Shown here piece after piece: positions 32,716 through 41,260 of a stretch of 64,000 bases of DNA (positions within the stretch are counted from its first letter, which is position 1; every line of letters starts with the position of its first letter). The notes beneath the pieces were generated by a model, which was not told the origin of the DNA, did not search any database, and saw nothing but the letters and a program-made list of their open reading frames with translations. This stretch comes from Peribacillus simplex. Its GTDB lineage: Bacteria > Bacillota > Bacilli > Bacillales > DSM-1321. A program made the position numbers and the translations under genes. Where the stretch lies: positions 2,260,001 to 2,324,000 of the forward strand of contig NZ_CP126106.1 in assembly GCF_030123325.1 (NCBI RefSeq), written 5' to 3'.

Positions 32716-33483
32716 TTGAAAATTGAAAAATATAAAGTGGATACACCAAAAGGGACGTTACAATATAATATTAGTGGAAACGGCAAACCAAATATAGTTT
32801 TAATTAACGGTGGCTCTGGGCCGATAGAGGGTTGGATGAAAATCCTGCCGGCTATTTCGGAAACTTCATCAGTATTTTCCTATAATCGTTTTGGTGTTGC
32901 TGGCAGCGATAAACCGAAGGAAATCCAAGACGGGATAAATATTGTTAACACTTTACGAGAAGCATTAACAATCGTGGGATTTGAACCTCCATATTTATTG
33001 GTGGGACATTCCCTAGGCGGCTTATATGCTAATTTATATTCCCGACTTTACCCAAAAGAAGTAGCGGGAATTGTTTTTTTAGAATCCAGTACCACGAAAG
33101 ATATTAGCCTTAATGAATATCAAGGCAAGGCAGTAAAAACCATTAATAAGATGTTCAAGATGTTTGATTCCTTGTCTTCACATAAACGATTCAATGAAGT
33201 TGATTTTGTGGAAAAAACTGTAAATAAAATCCAACAAACTGATACATTTCCCGAAATACCTGTATTTGTAATTACCGGTGGACAAGAAAATCGAATGATG
33301 CCAGAGGAAGTTCGAAAAAAAAGACTTGAGAACCAATTGGAATTACTATCACTGTCAAGAAACAGCAAACACATTGTCGCTGAAGAAAGTGGGCATTTTC
33401 CACAATTATCAGAACCCACCATAGTGATTGACTCAATCAAAGATTGTGCAGAAGCAATTAATAAAATAAACCATCACCAATAA
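32716..33483 (+). CDS. Alpha/beta hydrolase
   Basis: This is a cytoplasmic hydrolase of about 255 residues. The oxyanion strand IVLINGGSGPIEGW, the nucleophile elbow LVGHSLGGLYANLYS, the acid region VFVITGG and the catalytic His in EESGHFPQLSEP are complete. The TTG at 32716 is preferred because GTGAGGTG ends eight bases before it; the GTG at 32707 lies inside that site. It resembles the hydrolase at 4891 in its central part but has a canonical elbow and no membrane anchor. The substrate is unknown. Confidence 0.85.
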   Translation: MKIEKYKVDTPKGTLQYNISGNGKPNIVLINGGSGPIEGWMKILPAISETSSVFSYNRFGVAGSDKPKEIQDGINIVNTLREALTIVGFEPPYLLVGHSLGGLYANLYSRLYPKEVAGIVFLESSTTKDISLNEYQGKAVKTINKMFKMFDSLSSHKRFNEVDFVEKTVNKIQQTDTFPEIPVFVITGGQENRMMPEEVRKKRLENQLELLSLSRNSKHIVAEESGHFPQLSEPTIVIDSIKDCAEAINKINHHQ

Positions 33484-33670
33484 ATGCTAAGCTTTTTTTT
33501 ATAGCATTAATGTTAATGTTGACTTTTTTAAAATCTCTCTATCTCCTTCCATCACTTTGTTTATAGAGGGCTTATTCTCCAATGATTCCTGATACCAAAG
33601 TGAAAAAATAGAAGAAAGCTTTTTCAAAAAATTCTCGTCGTTGGGCGAATGTCATAATATAATATGCCAT

Positions 33671-33698
33671 AAACACCTTTTGGGGTGTATTTTTTTTG
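33671..33698 (+). terminator. Terminator downstream of the alpha/beta hydrolase
   Basis: AACACC pairs with GGGTGT around TTTTG, followed by ATTTTTTTT. It lies about 190 nt after the stop codon. Confidence 0.65.
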
Positions 33699-33810
33699 GA
33701 ACGGCAGCAGAGATGAAGAATTCTATATTATTTTGAAATTTCTTTAATCCGATAGTTATGTGTACAAGCATTTGTTAATACATAGCATAAGATTAATAGA
33801 GGTGATAGAA

Positions 33811-34500
33811 ATGGTAAAAGTATTTATTGATCCCGGCCATGGAGGTACGGATCCAGGCTCGGTGGGGAATGGATTGATAGAAAAGGATTTAACTTTATCC
33901 ATTGCAACTCGAATCAAAGACATCTTATTACTAGAATATAAAAACGTTTATGTGAAAATGAGCAGGACCCAAGATTCGTACCCCTCCTTAAACGATCGTA
34001 CGAATGCAGCGAACGCGTGGGGAGCTGACTTTTATCTCTCCATCCACATTAATGCCGGCGGCGGAACTGGGTACGAGGATTACATCTATACGTCCACTAA
34101 CCAGATCACGAAAACGTATCAAGATTATATTCATTCAGAAATCATGAAGCTTATCAACATCCAGGACAGAGGACAAAAAACAGGAGATTTACATGTACTC
34201 CGTGAAACGGACATGCCTGCACTCCTCACTGAAAATGGATTTATCGATAATGTCAATGACGCAGCCAAATTGAAAACGGCATCCTTTATCGAATCACTGG
34301 CTCGCGGACATGTTAACGGATTAGTTAAATGCTTCAATCTTACAAAGAAAAGTACAGCTGTATACCACACTGTCGTTAGTGGGGATACCGTATACTCCTT
34401 AAGCATCGCTTATGGCAGTACGGTTCAGCAAATTAAAGATTGGAACGGTCTTGACAGTCAGTACACAATTACAGTAAACCAGAAGTTGCGGGTGAAATGA
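33811..34500 (+). CDS. N-acetylmuramoyl-L-alanine amidase with C-terminal LysM
   Basis: This is a 229-residue cell wall hydrolase of the Amidase_3 family (CwlC/CwlV-like). Zinc ligands H10 (FIDPGHGGTDPG), E24 and H79 (LSIHINAGGG) and catalytic E141 (LLTENGFID) are all present. Residues about 183-229 are one LysM domain (YHTVVSGDTVYSLSIAYGST to NQKLRVK) that binds peptidoglycan. There is no signal peptide, as in the sporulation amidase CwlC that is released on mother-cell lysis. ATG 33811 follows AGAGGTG. Its LysM is nearly the same as that of the protein at 39830. Confidence 0.9.
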   Translation: MVKVFIDPGHGGTDPGSVGNGLIEKDLTLSIATRIKDILLLEYKNVYVKMSRTQDSYPSLNDRTNAANAWGADFYLSIHINAGGGTGYEDYIYTSTNQITKTYQDYIHSEIMKLINIQDRGQKTGDLHVLRETDMPALLTENGFIDNVNDAAKLKTASFIESLARGHVNGLVKCFNLTKKSTAVYHTVVSGDTVYSLSIAYGSTVQQIKDWNGLDSQYTITVNQKLRVK

Positions 34501-34557
34501 ATAATTAATAATTGACTGGTTAAATTATTATTAACTTCCAGAAGCACTCCACGCAGG

Positions 34558-34588
34558 AAGCCCTTCTCAAAAAGAGAGGGGCTTTTCC
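34558..34588 (+). terminator. Terminator of the amidase gene
   Basis: AAGCCCTTCTC pairs with GAGAGGGGCTT around AAAAA, followed by TTCC. Confidence 0.7.
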
Positions 34589-34590
34589 TG

Positions 34591-35126
34591 ATTCAGGAAG
34601 TTGCATGCGGTGGCTACAATGTTTTCCGGCGCTCTTCCCTTCTAGAGCTACAGAGTCAAATGCTAATTCTCCAATTATAAGATTCTTACATGAGGTTGTG
34701 AATCGAATAATAAAAATTCGGCCTGCGACGCATATATTTTCCTAATAAAATTAAGCAATGAAATAAATAATCTAGGTAAAACGGATATGATTTTAAATCG
34801 CTGATTGATAAGTGCAGGTGATTCAATATTACGATAGTTTTCGTTTTTTTAATTCATCAGTAAATGGTCTAAAAAACTGGTTCTGCGGGAGTTGTATAAG
34901 CTGGTTATTCCACTTCTTAACTAAAGTAAGTTATGCTTTTTCATAAAAGCTGGCACAAATTTAAATGGATTCTTTTTAATGGCATATAAAAAGAACAAAA
35001 GCTAAAAAGCACAAACCATAATGGCTTGTACCTGAAATGTATCATCAAATAACTGAATTGAAACTATGTATTGTTGCTCATTACTCATTTATTTTCTTTT
35101 CTGTAAAGAAACCCTCGAGTTGGATA
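34591..35126. other. Intergenic stretch, no gene recognised
   Basis: About 535 bp of AT-rich DNA with no ORF having an RBS and no clear hairpin or repeat. Confidence 0.5.
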
Positions 35127-35765
35127 TTAATCGTATATTTTAATGGCTTGAACCACTTTTCCTAAAATACGGACTCTATCATTTTTGATGTTATAGGTTT
35201 TTTCTTCATAAAAAGGATCCGTGCTGCAGGGAGTGAGTGTGATGTTCCCTTCATTGATATTCACTTTTTTGACTGTAGCATCCTGACCATTTACTAAAAC
35301 CACACCAATCTTTCCGTTTTCGACGTAGGTTGTTTTTTCAACGAGAATCAGTGATCCGTCTCTGAATTCTTTGTTCATGCTATTGCCATTCACTCTAAGG
35401 AAAAAATATTCTTTATTCGATTTTAGCATCGAATTTAATGTCGGCATATAGGCTTCAATATATTCATTGGTGAAATTAGGATCTCCAGCAGGGATATTTC
35501 CGTAAATACCAATTAATCTTACATTCTTTTCATTTAGGAATTCCATTCCAGGATTATTGCTGACGACAGGTGCTCCTTCAATGAGGTGGGATAGCGGTAT
35601 TTCAAAGCATGTGGACATCATGCTCAATTTATCCATTAAAGGTTTATTCCGCCCGGATTCCCAGGCCGATACTGCCGTTGGGGCCACTTTTAATATATTT
35701 GCCAAATCTTCTTGTGTCATTTTTCTTTCTTTTCTTAACATTTTAATCCGTTCACCAATGTGCAT
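35127..35765 (-). CDS. XRE-S24 repressor (phage CI/LexA-like, self-cleaving type)
   Basis: This is a 212-residue repressor. The N-terminal HTH (about 5-60) reads RIKMLRKERKMTQEDLANIL and APTAVSAWESGRNKPL. The C-terminal S24 peptidase domain has a cleavage site A93-G94 (IPAGDP), nucleophile S129 (NGNSMNKE) and the general base K166 (ATVKKV). This is the full set needed for RecA-stimulated self-cleavage, at almost the same positions as in the LexA of this window. It faces a second XRE gene across operator-like repeats. No phage structural genes are nearby. Confidence 0.88.
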   Translation of the reverse strand: MHIGERIKMLRKERKMTQEDLANILKVAPTAVSAWESGRNKPLMDKLSMMSTCFEIPLSHLIEGAPVVSNNPGMEFLNEKNVRLIGIYGNIPAGDPNFTNEYIEAYMPTLNSMLKSNKEYFFLRVNGNSMNKEFRDGSLILVEKTTYVENGKIGVVLVNGQDATVKKVNINEGNITLTPCSTDPFYEEKTYNIKNDRVRILGKVVQAIKIYD

Positions 35766-35780
35766 ATTTCTTCACCTCTT

Positions 35781-35864
35781 ACTTGAATATACACTATGAG
35801 TGAAAGTGAGTAAACTTAAAGTGCGTGAATTTTGCGAAAAATTGTTGAAAACTATACTTCAAGT
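35781..35864. promoter_or_regulatory. Operator-like repeats between the divergent XRE genes
   Basis: The palindrome ACTTNAAGT occurs at 35814-35822 (ACTTAAAGT) and 35856-35864 (ACTTCAAGT), with a 7-of-9 match ACTTGAATA at 35781-35789. Offsets are 33 and 42 bp, about three and four DNA turns. The two full sites share the longer form ACTTNAAGTGYG. They are good candidates for binding by the S24 repressor. Confidence 0.55.
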
Positions 35865-35899
35865 GTGATATTATTTTTTTAGACAGGTGGTGACAAGAT

Positions 35900-36124
35900 A
35901 TGACAAACGTTAAGTTCACTCTTAAACAAGCGAGGAAGTATAAAGGATTAACTCAAGATGAAATGGCTAAAGTGCTGAAGATGGCCAAGAGGACTTACAT
36001 TGACTATGAGAAATATAAGATTCCTTTGCGAATCGATAAGGCTTATTTATTTGCTGAATGTGTAGGATTCTCAATCGACGAGATCATTTTTTTTGATCCT
36101 CACCTACACTTCAAATGTAGTTGA
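35900..36124 (+). CDS. Small XRE-family HTH protein
   Basis: This is a 74-residue protein consisting of one helix-turn-helix (VKFTLKQARKYKGLTQDEMA, KVLKMAKRTYIDYEKYKIPL) and a short tail. AGGTGGTG lies before the ATG. Divergent arrangement with the S24 repressor is like a phage CI/Cro switch or an ICE repressor/activator pair. It may be repressed by its neighbour through the ACTTNAAGT sites. Confidence 0.8.
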   Translation: MTNVKFTLKQARKYKGLTQDEMAKVLKMAKRTYIDYEKYKIPLRIDKAYLFAECVGFSIDEIIFFDPHLHFKCS

Positions 36125-36244
36125 AAGTCCAAGTGTACCAGCGTTTATTCAACAGAGTGGCCATTCGGTATGTAAAGTCTAATCAAGGCAATCCTAACTT
36201 CCATGGGACAAGATTCAAGGAATGATGGAAAGAAGGTGAACAAA

Positions 36245-36343
36245 GTGGAAATGGAAATTGATTCTTTAGAAGTTGCAGTAGGAGCGGCTGCGGTTAGCAC
36301 ATTCGTGGAGAGGAGGAAAAGGAGGAATTACTTAAAGGAGTAA
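36245..36343 (+). CDS. Small ORF downstream of the XRE gene (32 residues)
   Basis: A GTG at 36245 follows AAGGTG and gives MEMEIDSLEVAVGAAAVSTF then VERRKRRNYLKE, a short hydrophobic stretch with a basic tail. The frame is also open from an ATG at 36203 (46 residues). It could be a target of the XRE switch. No family is recognised. Confidence 0.35.
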   Translation: MEMEIDSLEVAVGAAAVSTFVERRKRRNYLKE

Positions 36344-36550
36344 AAATCCAAACTTCTTGGGTGTTCCTTAATAAAAGGGCTGTATGCTGATATATTATAT
36401 AAAATGGACGATTGATACTGAGATCACAATGAATGACAGCCAATTGTTGTGAAACATTTTTATTTAATTAATGTATAGAACGGATTTTCAAACACCATGA
36501 ATAGGAGCAATTGGACAATGGCAAATTCGAAGGAAAAGTTAATATGGATG

Positions 36551-36595
36551 AACAAGCCCTTATCCTTTGCAGGATAAGGGCTTGTTCTCATTTTT
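36551..36595 (+). terminator. Strong terminator, 15-bp perfect stem
   Basis: AACAAGCCCTTATCC pairs perfectly with GGATAAGGGCTTGTT around TTTGCA; CTCATTTTTG follows. It may end the XRE/small-ORF transcript. Confidence 0.75.
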
Positions 36596-36868
36596 GTGAA
36601 CTTGAAGCAATCCGATTTCCTCCGTAATTACGACTCCATGAAATGAAAAAGACTGCATACCTAAATGACTGAAAACGAATCTTCATACTTTATCTCCATT
36701 TTTAATGAACTTCTTCTAGTTTTTTTCTCCCATCTTTATGAACATGGCAGGTAATGGTATGCAAAAGTACAATTATATAATAATGAAGGCTATGGAAGTC
36801 CTGGGAAGGGGGCATTGATAATAGGATGAGTTCGAAAAAATACCACAGGATATTGGAGGAGATAACAT

Positions 36869-38461
36869 TTGAAAAGAAATGTATTCAATTATGTCGTTTT
36901 TCTTGTCCTCATTCTAACCATATTAATTATGGCTAAGCCGGATATTTCCTCAGCAGGGAAATTGAAGCCGCCCTCCGAAACTTTCAGCCCAGGGGATTGG
37001 TTTCTTGGAAGCATTCCCCCCAATCTTGATAAAGAGAAACCACCGATCGTGTTTGTTCAAGGGAGAAACAGCAGTTCGACCAGCTGGTACGGTGAAACGG
37101 AATATCATGGGATCAATGATATGTATACCAAAGCGTATGAAGCAGGCTACCAAACGGTTTTTGTTCAGCTTCATGATTCAGCTGGAAATGGATCTGTGAG
37201 CCAATATGCTAATGGAAGGCTTTTAGCCCAAATGCTTTCAGAAATCAGTAACCATTTCGGGGGCGCAAAAGTAAATATTATAGCTCACAGCAAAGGGGGG
37301 GCAGACACTCAAGCGGCTCTAGTACACTATGGAGCCCACCAATATGTTGGAAGGGTCATCACTTTAGCTTCCCCTCATCATGGTTCTTACCTTGCTGATT
37401 TGGCTTATAGCTGGTATGCGGGCTGGCTTGGTTCCCTATTAGGTCAAAAAGATGATGGAACTTATTCTTTACAAGTTGGTAAAATGGCGGAATTTCGTTC
37501 TGTCACCGATAACCATGTTAATTCTCGTAAAAACATGTATTTCACAGTGGCGGGTATGAACAGAGGCCCGGTTCTTTCTGCTTTATCAATGGGTGGACAA
37601 TATTTATCTTCCTATGGCGAAAATGATGGTCTAGTAAATGTATGGAGTACAAAAATACCGTACGCAACACATTTATTTACGGATCCCAACTTTGACCACG
37701 ACAATATTCGAATCGGTTCAGCTGTATTTTCAAGAATTGAACCCTATTTAAGGAGTACTTCCACCACTGGTATTCCAGGATTAAATGTCAGCTATAAAGA
37801 ACGAGTTGAAGATGATGTCATTACAACCGCACTCGCTCAAACCGTTCTGGGTGATGTCCTGAAACAAAATGTTTGGACTGAACAAAGTTTTCATGTAAAT
37901 GAAACAGCCCCGGGTAATATTACCATATATACAGCCTCGGATGATGTCGAGGTTGAATTGATCTCTCCATCCAATAAAAAGTATTCACCTTCCTTAAAGG
38001 TTGATTCAGCCAAAAATGAAACTTCCTTTTTTAATGGTGCGACCATCCAATCATTCAATAGGAACAAGCTCGAAATCGGTGACTGGATAGTACGAATGAA
38101 GACTAAATCACCAAAAGACGCTTACCTGTTCACAGCACAATTTAACGAAAAGAATCCCATTACATTAAGCATGGCCGGAAAAGTTAAGCAAAAAGATGCA
38201 AAATTTTTAATAAAGAATCCAATGAATGGTAAAAAAACGCCCATCAGCACAACATTTTTGGTTCATTTAGTAGATGAAACCGGTAATGAAATTAATGGGA
38301 AAAGCTCAATTAAGGTACTGGAGACCGAAAATTATACTGGTACCCTTCCAGAAGTACCTAAGTCAGGTGTTTATAATGTAACAATTGATGTCAAGGAAAA
38401 AAATGTGGATGGCACTGAAAGAACCCGGACGCTGATACGTTCGGTCTATATCGAGAAATAG
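36869..38461 (+). CDS. Secreted lipase/esterase (alpha/beta hydrolase)
   Basis: This is a 530-residue exported enzyme with TTG start at 36869 behind GGAGGAG. The signal peptide (MKRNVFNYVVFLVLILTILI...) probably ends at SSAGK. The catalytic domain (about 50-300) has the oxyanion region IVFVQGRNSSSTSW, the nucleophile elbow IIAHSKGGADTQA, and a His in DHDNIRIGS. Residues about 340-530 form beta-rich C-terminal domains likely to bind substrate or wall. It resembles Bacillus triacylglycerol lipase-like proteins that act on long-chain esters; exact substrate unknown. Confidence 0.85.
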   Translation: MKRNVFNYVVFLVLILTILIMAKPDISSAGKLKPPSETFSPGDWFLGSIPPNLDKEKPPIVFVQGRNSSSTSWYGETEYHGINDMYTKAYEAGYQTVFVQLHDSAGNGSVSQYANGRLLAQMLSEISNHFGGAKVNIIAHSKGGADTQAALVHYGAHQYVGRVITLASPHHGSYLADLAYSWYAGWLGSLLGQKDDGTYSLQVGKMAEFRSVTDNHVNSRKNMYFTVAGMNRGPVLSALSMGGQYLSSYGENDGLVNVWSTKIPYATHLFTDPNFDHDNIRIGSAVFSRIEPYLRSTSTTGIPGLNVSYKERVEDDVITTALAQTVLGDVLKQNVWTEQSFHVNETAPGNITIYTASDDVEVELISPSNKKYSPSLKVDSAKNETSFFNGATIQSFNRNKLEIGDWIVRMKTKSPKDAYLFTAQFNEKNPITLSMAGKVKQKDAKFLIKNPMNGKKTPISTTFLVHLVDETGNEINGKSSIKVLETENYTGTLPEVPKSGVYNVTIDVKEKNVDGTERTRTLIRSVYIEK

Positions 38462-38496
38462 TGAAATGCCTTCTCTTGTTGAGCAGGTATCAAATT

Positions 38497-38531
38497 CAAA
38501 GAAAAGTCAGTTTGACTATAGTTTTTTCTGA
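38497..38531 (+). repeat. Repeat R3, copy b
   Basis: GAAAAGTCAGTTTG and ATAGTTTTTTCT match the copy at 3208-3245. It abuts the left target-duplication of the MITE at 38533. Confidence 0.5.
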
Positions 38532-38532
38532 A

Positions 38533-38751
38533 GGCTCTTTTCATAAAGATTGTTGTTTTTAAAACGAAACGATTTAAGGTTGATTGGAGAGGAAGTGCGA
38601 GACTCCTGCGGGAGAAGCGGGACAGGTGAGACCCCACAGGCGTTCACGCCGAGGAGGCTCACCGCCCGCCCCGTGGAAAGCGAGCATCTGGAGGGGAAAT
38701 CAACCACACCGCATTATTTGGTAAATAGCAACAAAGTATGCGAAAACAGCC
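38533..38751 (+). mobile_element. MITE copy B2 (219 bp)
   Basis: The ends are GGCTCTTTTCATAAAG and GTATGCGAAAACAGCC. The flanking 8-mers TTTCTGAA and TTTCTAAC match at six of eight positions, consistent with a decayed target duplication and hence an older insertion. The GC-rich core is complete. Confidence 0.8.
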
Positions 38752-38778
38752 TTTCTAACAAAGCATTCAGTTTGAAAA

Positions 38779-38990
38779 ATCGCCTCCATTTTCACTGACT
38801 TTCTGCCAAGCCTCATCAAAGCATGCATCTAATGGATCTCGGTTAGTCAGTCTTTCGGCAAGAACGTCGTAAATCTCTTAAATCAGGTGAGGGTTTCATC
38901 CATATAAACAAATAAAAAAATGAAGCATAACCTAGTTTTCTTTTAAAAATCATGGTTCGGGATAAGGGCATTCCGAACCTCCTTTTTCAC
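38779..38990 (+). repeat. Repeat R2, copy b
   Basis: This stretch parallels 2999-3190: CTGCCAAGCCT, TCTCGGTTAGTCAGT, GGCAAGAACGTCGTAAATCT, CTTAAATCAGGTGAGGGTTT and CATCCATA occur in the same order. No gene is visible in it. Confidence 0.5.
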
Positions 38991-39191
38991 CAAATTGATC
39001 CTTATCTTTTGAAAGGTATTTTGTGGGTAATGTTTAATAATATCGTTAACATGGTAGTTGGTGATATAGACAAAGGAAACATTCAGGTAGTAATTGTTAA
39101 TATAGATATTAATTTAACGGATGTTCCATGGGGATAGAAGCAAGCCGTGCTCCTGGCAATACAAGATGAATGGCAACGAGAGACAAGGGGT

Positions 39192-39479
39192 TTATTCTGT
39201 TTTTTGATCAGTTTCTCTATAAGACAAAATACCCGTTTTAAGTGCAGCATAATTGCCAATGCTTGCATATCCATAAAACCAGCCCATGAAAATCCCTGCA
39301 ACCAAATGATGACGATGACTGATGAAAATGGAAATGAATAAGCCAAGACCCAAAGCGATCGAAGGGATGAATTTTGGATGAATATGAAACATGATCTTAA
39401 TAAGTTGAGTAAGAATCATGATGATAGGAATGGCTATTACTGCATCCCAAAAGTTTGTATGGATGGTTGGGAAGTCCAT
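39192..39479 (-). CDS. Small membrane protein, uncharacterised
   Basis: This is a 95-residue protein starting at 39479 behind AGGTGG. It has about three hydrophobic segments (AVIAIPIIMILTQLIKIMF, FIPSIALGLGLFISIFIS, and HHLVAGIFMGWFYGYASIG) and a charged C-terminus. The size and layout recall small phage-holin-like or DUF membrane proteins of Bacilli, but I do not recognise a named family. It is transcribed alone towards the repeat R2. Confidence 0.65.
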   Translation of the reverse strand: MDFPTIHTNFWDAVIAIPIIMILTQLIKIMFHIHPKFIPSIALGLGLFISIFISHRHHLVAGIFMGWFYGYASIGNYAALKTGILSYRETDQKTE

Positions 39480-39621
39480 GATTTCACCACCTTAAATTAT
39501 AGTTTTCAAAATTAATTTTCACTTTTTATCAAGGCTTTATACAATAATAAATAAATTCATATTTAAAACTAATAAATAAAAGGTCATGCAACCTGGTTTT
39601 GAAGATTTTCAAAGTTCGGTT

Positions 39622-39665
39622 TAAAGCCGTCAATCCATATAATTATATGGTTTGACGGCTTTTTC
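39622..39665. terminator. Orphan perfect hairpin with T tract
   Basis: AAAGCCGTCAA and TTGACGGCTTTTT enclose CCATATAATTATATGG, itself a perfect palindrome. On the plus strand it ends in five T, but no plus-strand gene lies upstream; it could end an unrecognised small RNA. Confidence 0.6.
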
Positions 39666-39829
39666 CGGTTGGGAGAGGGAATGGTTTAATAAAACTCGGA
39701 AAAAATAATATACGAAATATCGGAATCATTTTTGTTGGACAAGCTGTAACTTTTTTCATGGTTAAGAATACGATATGAATGAAGATAAACAGTAAAAAAT
39801 AAGATAATACCTACTAATGGGAGGTTCTA

Positions 39830-40255
39830 ATGAGCAAGGAAACATTTATTAAGGAAATTGCTCCTTATGCCCAGAAAATTCAAAAGGAATTTAATATTTT
39901 ACCTTCTGTTGTCATTGCACAAGCTTGCTTATACGCAAAGGGGACCTCATGGAATAGAAGTCTATATACAGCTGTCATTGGAGAAAAAGATTATAAAAAA
40001 GCACTCAAAGCAATATTCGATGCAGGGTATGCCTCGGATCCGAAATATACCGAAAAACTGGTGAACCTTATCGAAGCAAGCGCTTTAACTAAATATGATG
40101 CAAGCAACGAGGAGGTTTATCATATTGTCAAAAAAGGGGACTCCGTCTCTGCGCTTGCAAAAGCATATGGTTCAACACAAGTGCAGATTCAACAGTGGAA
40201 TGGCTTGGTCGATCCTAACCTTATTAAAGTGAACCAAAGATTAAGAGTGAAATGA
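39830..40255 (+). CDS. Glucosaminidase-like LysM protein with the catalytic core deleted
   Basis: This is a 141-residue protein. Its first ~35 residues (MSKETFIKEIAPYAQKIQKE, FNILPSVVIAQAC) are the start of a GH73 glucosaminidase domain, and residues about 36-80 (GTSWNRSLYTAVIGEKDYKK...) are the end of that domain. The segment between, which in relatives carries the ILESNWG catalytic-Glu region and some 60-70 residues, is missing without a frame break. A complete LysM follows (about 96-141). It is probably inactive as a hydrolase but may still bind the wall. GGGAGG precedes the ATG. Confidence 0.75.
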   Translation: MSKETFIKEIAPYAQKIQKEFNILPSVVIAQACLYAKGTSWNRSLYTAVIGEKDYKKALKAIFDAGYASDPKYTEKLVNLIEASALTKYDASNEEVYHIVKKGDSVSALAKAYGSTQVQIQQWNGLVDPNLIKVNQRLRVK

Positions 40256-40264
40256 ATTTTAACT

Positions 40265-40293
40265 GGGAGCGGTATTTTAACGCTCTCATTTTT
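40265..40293 (+). terminator. Terminator of the LysM gene
   Basis: GGGAGCG pairs with CGCTCTC around a 9-base loop, followed by ATTTTTAT. Confidence 0.7.
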
Positions 40294-40460
40294 ATTTGAA
40301 TGAGCTTCTTCCAAAGTATTTATATCAAGAGGGATAGTGACCAATAGGTCCGAGATAAAAGATGTAATATTCCCATGAAAATAAATTCTATTAAAAAAAT
40401 ACCAAAATCTACTCTACCATATGCATATTGAGAGAATTAGGGACATAAATTAAACAAACA

Positions 40461-40483
40461 AAAAAAGCGCGGTTAGCGCTTTT
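40461..40483 (-). terminator. lexA terminator
   Basis: On the minus strand AAAAGCGC and GCGCTTTTTT pair around TAACC, then T. It overlaps the lexA stop codon. Confidence 0.7.
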
Positions 40484-41105
40484 AGTGTATTTGTCTATAT
40501 AAGCCTATTACTTTTCCAAGTATCGAAACATCTCGTAAAATAATCGGTTCCATATTTGAGTTCTCAGGCTGAAGCCTTATGTAATCCGGTTCCTTAAAGA
40601 ATCGTTTTACAGTGGCTTCATCATCTTCCGTCATGGCCACGACGATATCCCCATTATTGGCATTGCTTTGTTGTTTCACGATGACATAGTCTCCATCATG
40701 AATTCCAGCTTCGATCATACTTTCACCCATGATTTCCAGCATGAATACATGGTCATCATGCGGAACCATGCTTTCGGGAAGCGGAAAGTATTCTTCTATG
40801 TTCTCGATTGCCGTTATGGGCATGCCCGCTGTTACTTTTCCAAGTAACGGCACGTTCACGACACTGGCTTTGGGAATATTGCTCGCTTCCTCCGAATTCA
40901 TTATTTCAATGGCCCTTGGCTTGGTTGGGTCACGTCTAATCAGGCCTTTACTTTCCAGGCGGGATAAATGTCCGTGAACTGTTGAACTTGATGCAAGTCC
41001 CACTGCTTCGCCAATTTCCCGTACGGAAGGTGGATACCCTTTTTGGCGAACCTCTTCTTTAATGAAATCAAGAATATCTTGCTGCCGTTTTGATAGTTTA
41101 GTCAT
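40482..41105 (-). CDS. lexA: LexA, SOS response repressor
   Basis: This is a 207-residue repressor of the DNA damage response. The N-terminal winged helix has SVREIGEAVGLASSSTVHGH. The protease domain has cleavage site A93-G94 (VTAGMP), nucleophile S129 (MGESMIEAG) and base K167 (ATVKRFF). It starts at 41105 and faces yneA. Three LexA-box sequences lie in the gap, so it should repress itself and the yneA operon until RecA filaments trigger its cleavage. Confidence 0.97.
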   Translation of the reverse strand: MTKLSKRQQDILDFIKEEVRQKGYPPSVREIGEAVGLASSSTVHGHLSRLESKGLIRRDPTKPRAIEIMNSEEASNIPKASVVNVPLLGKVTAGMPITAIENIEEYFPLPESMVPHDDHVFMLEIMGESMIEAGIHDGDYVIVKQQSNANNGDIVVAMTEDDEATVKRFFKEPDYIRLQPENSNMEPIILRDVSILGKVIGLYRQIH

Positions 41106-41163
41106 TTGTGCACCTCTTCCCCAATGTTCTTTGCTATATTATAGCATGGCCCCCAACTCTATA

Positions 41164-41177
41164 CAAACATAAGTTCG
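41164..41177. promoter_or_regulatory. LexA box 1
   Basis: Read on the minus strand, CGAACTTATGTTTG matches the Bacillus consensus CGAACRNRYGTTYG at 13 of 14 positions. It lies nearest to the lexA promoter. Confidence 0.8.
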
Positions 41178-41187
41178 AATTTTGTTG

Positions 41188-41216
41188 TTGACTGAAACAA
41201 ACGTTCGTATTATAAT
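41188..41216 (+). promoter_or_regulatory. yneA promoter
   Basis: TTGACT (41188-41193) and TATAAT (41211-41216) are exactly 17 bp apart. LexA box 2 fills most of the spacer. Confidence 0.85.
41194..41207. promoter_or_regulatory. LexA box 2
   Basis: GAAACAAACGTTCG, minus-strand CGAACGTTTGTTTC, has 12 of 14 matches and sits between the -35 and -10 of yneA. Confidence 0.75.
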
Positions 41217-41230
41217 TTGATTATAACATA

Positions 41231-41244
41231 CGAACGAACATTCG
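41231..41244. promoter_or_regulatory. LexA box 3
   Basis: CGAACGAACATTCG matches the consensus at 13 of 14 positions and lies just downstream of the yneA promoter. Confidence 0.8.
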
Positions 41245-41260
41245 CTTTGGAGGGATATTT

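Noticed and set aside
35127..36124. Calling the S24-XRE/XRE pair a prophage
   Set aside because: No integrase, terminase, portal, tail or attachment repeats were found within the neighbouring 10 kb; only a control module is present.
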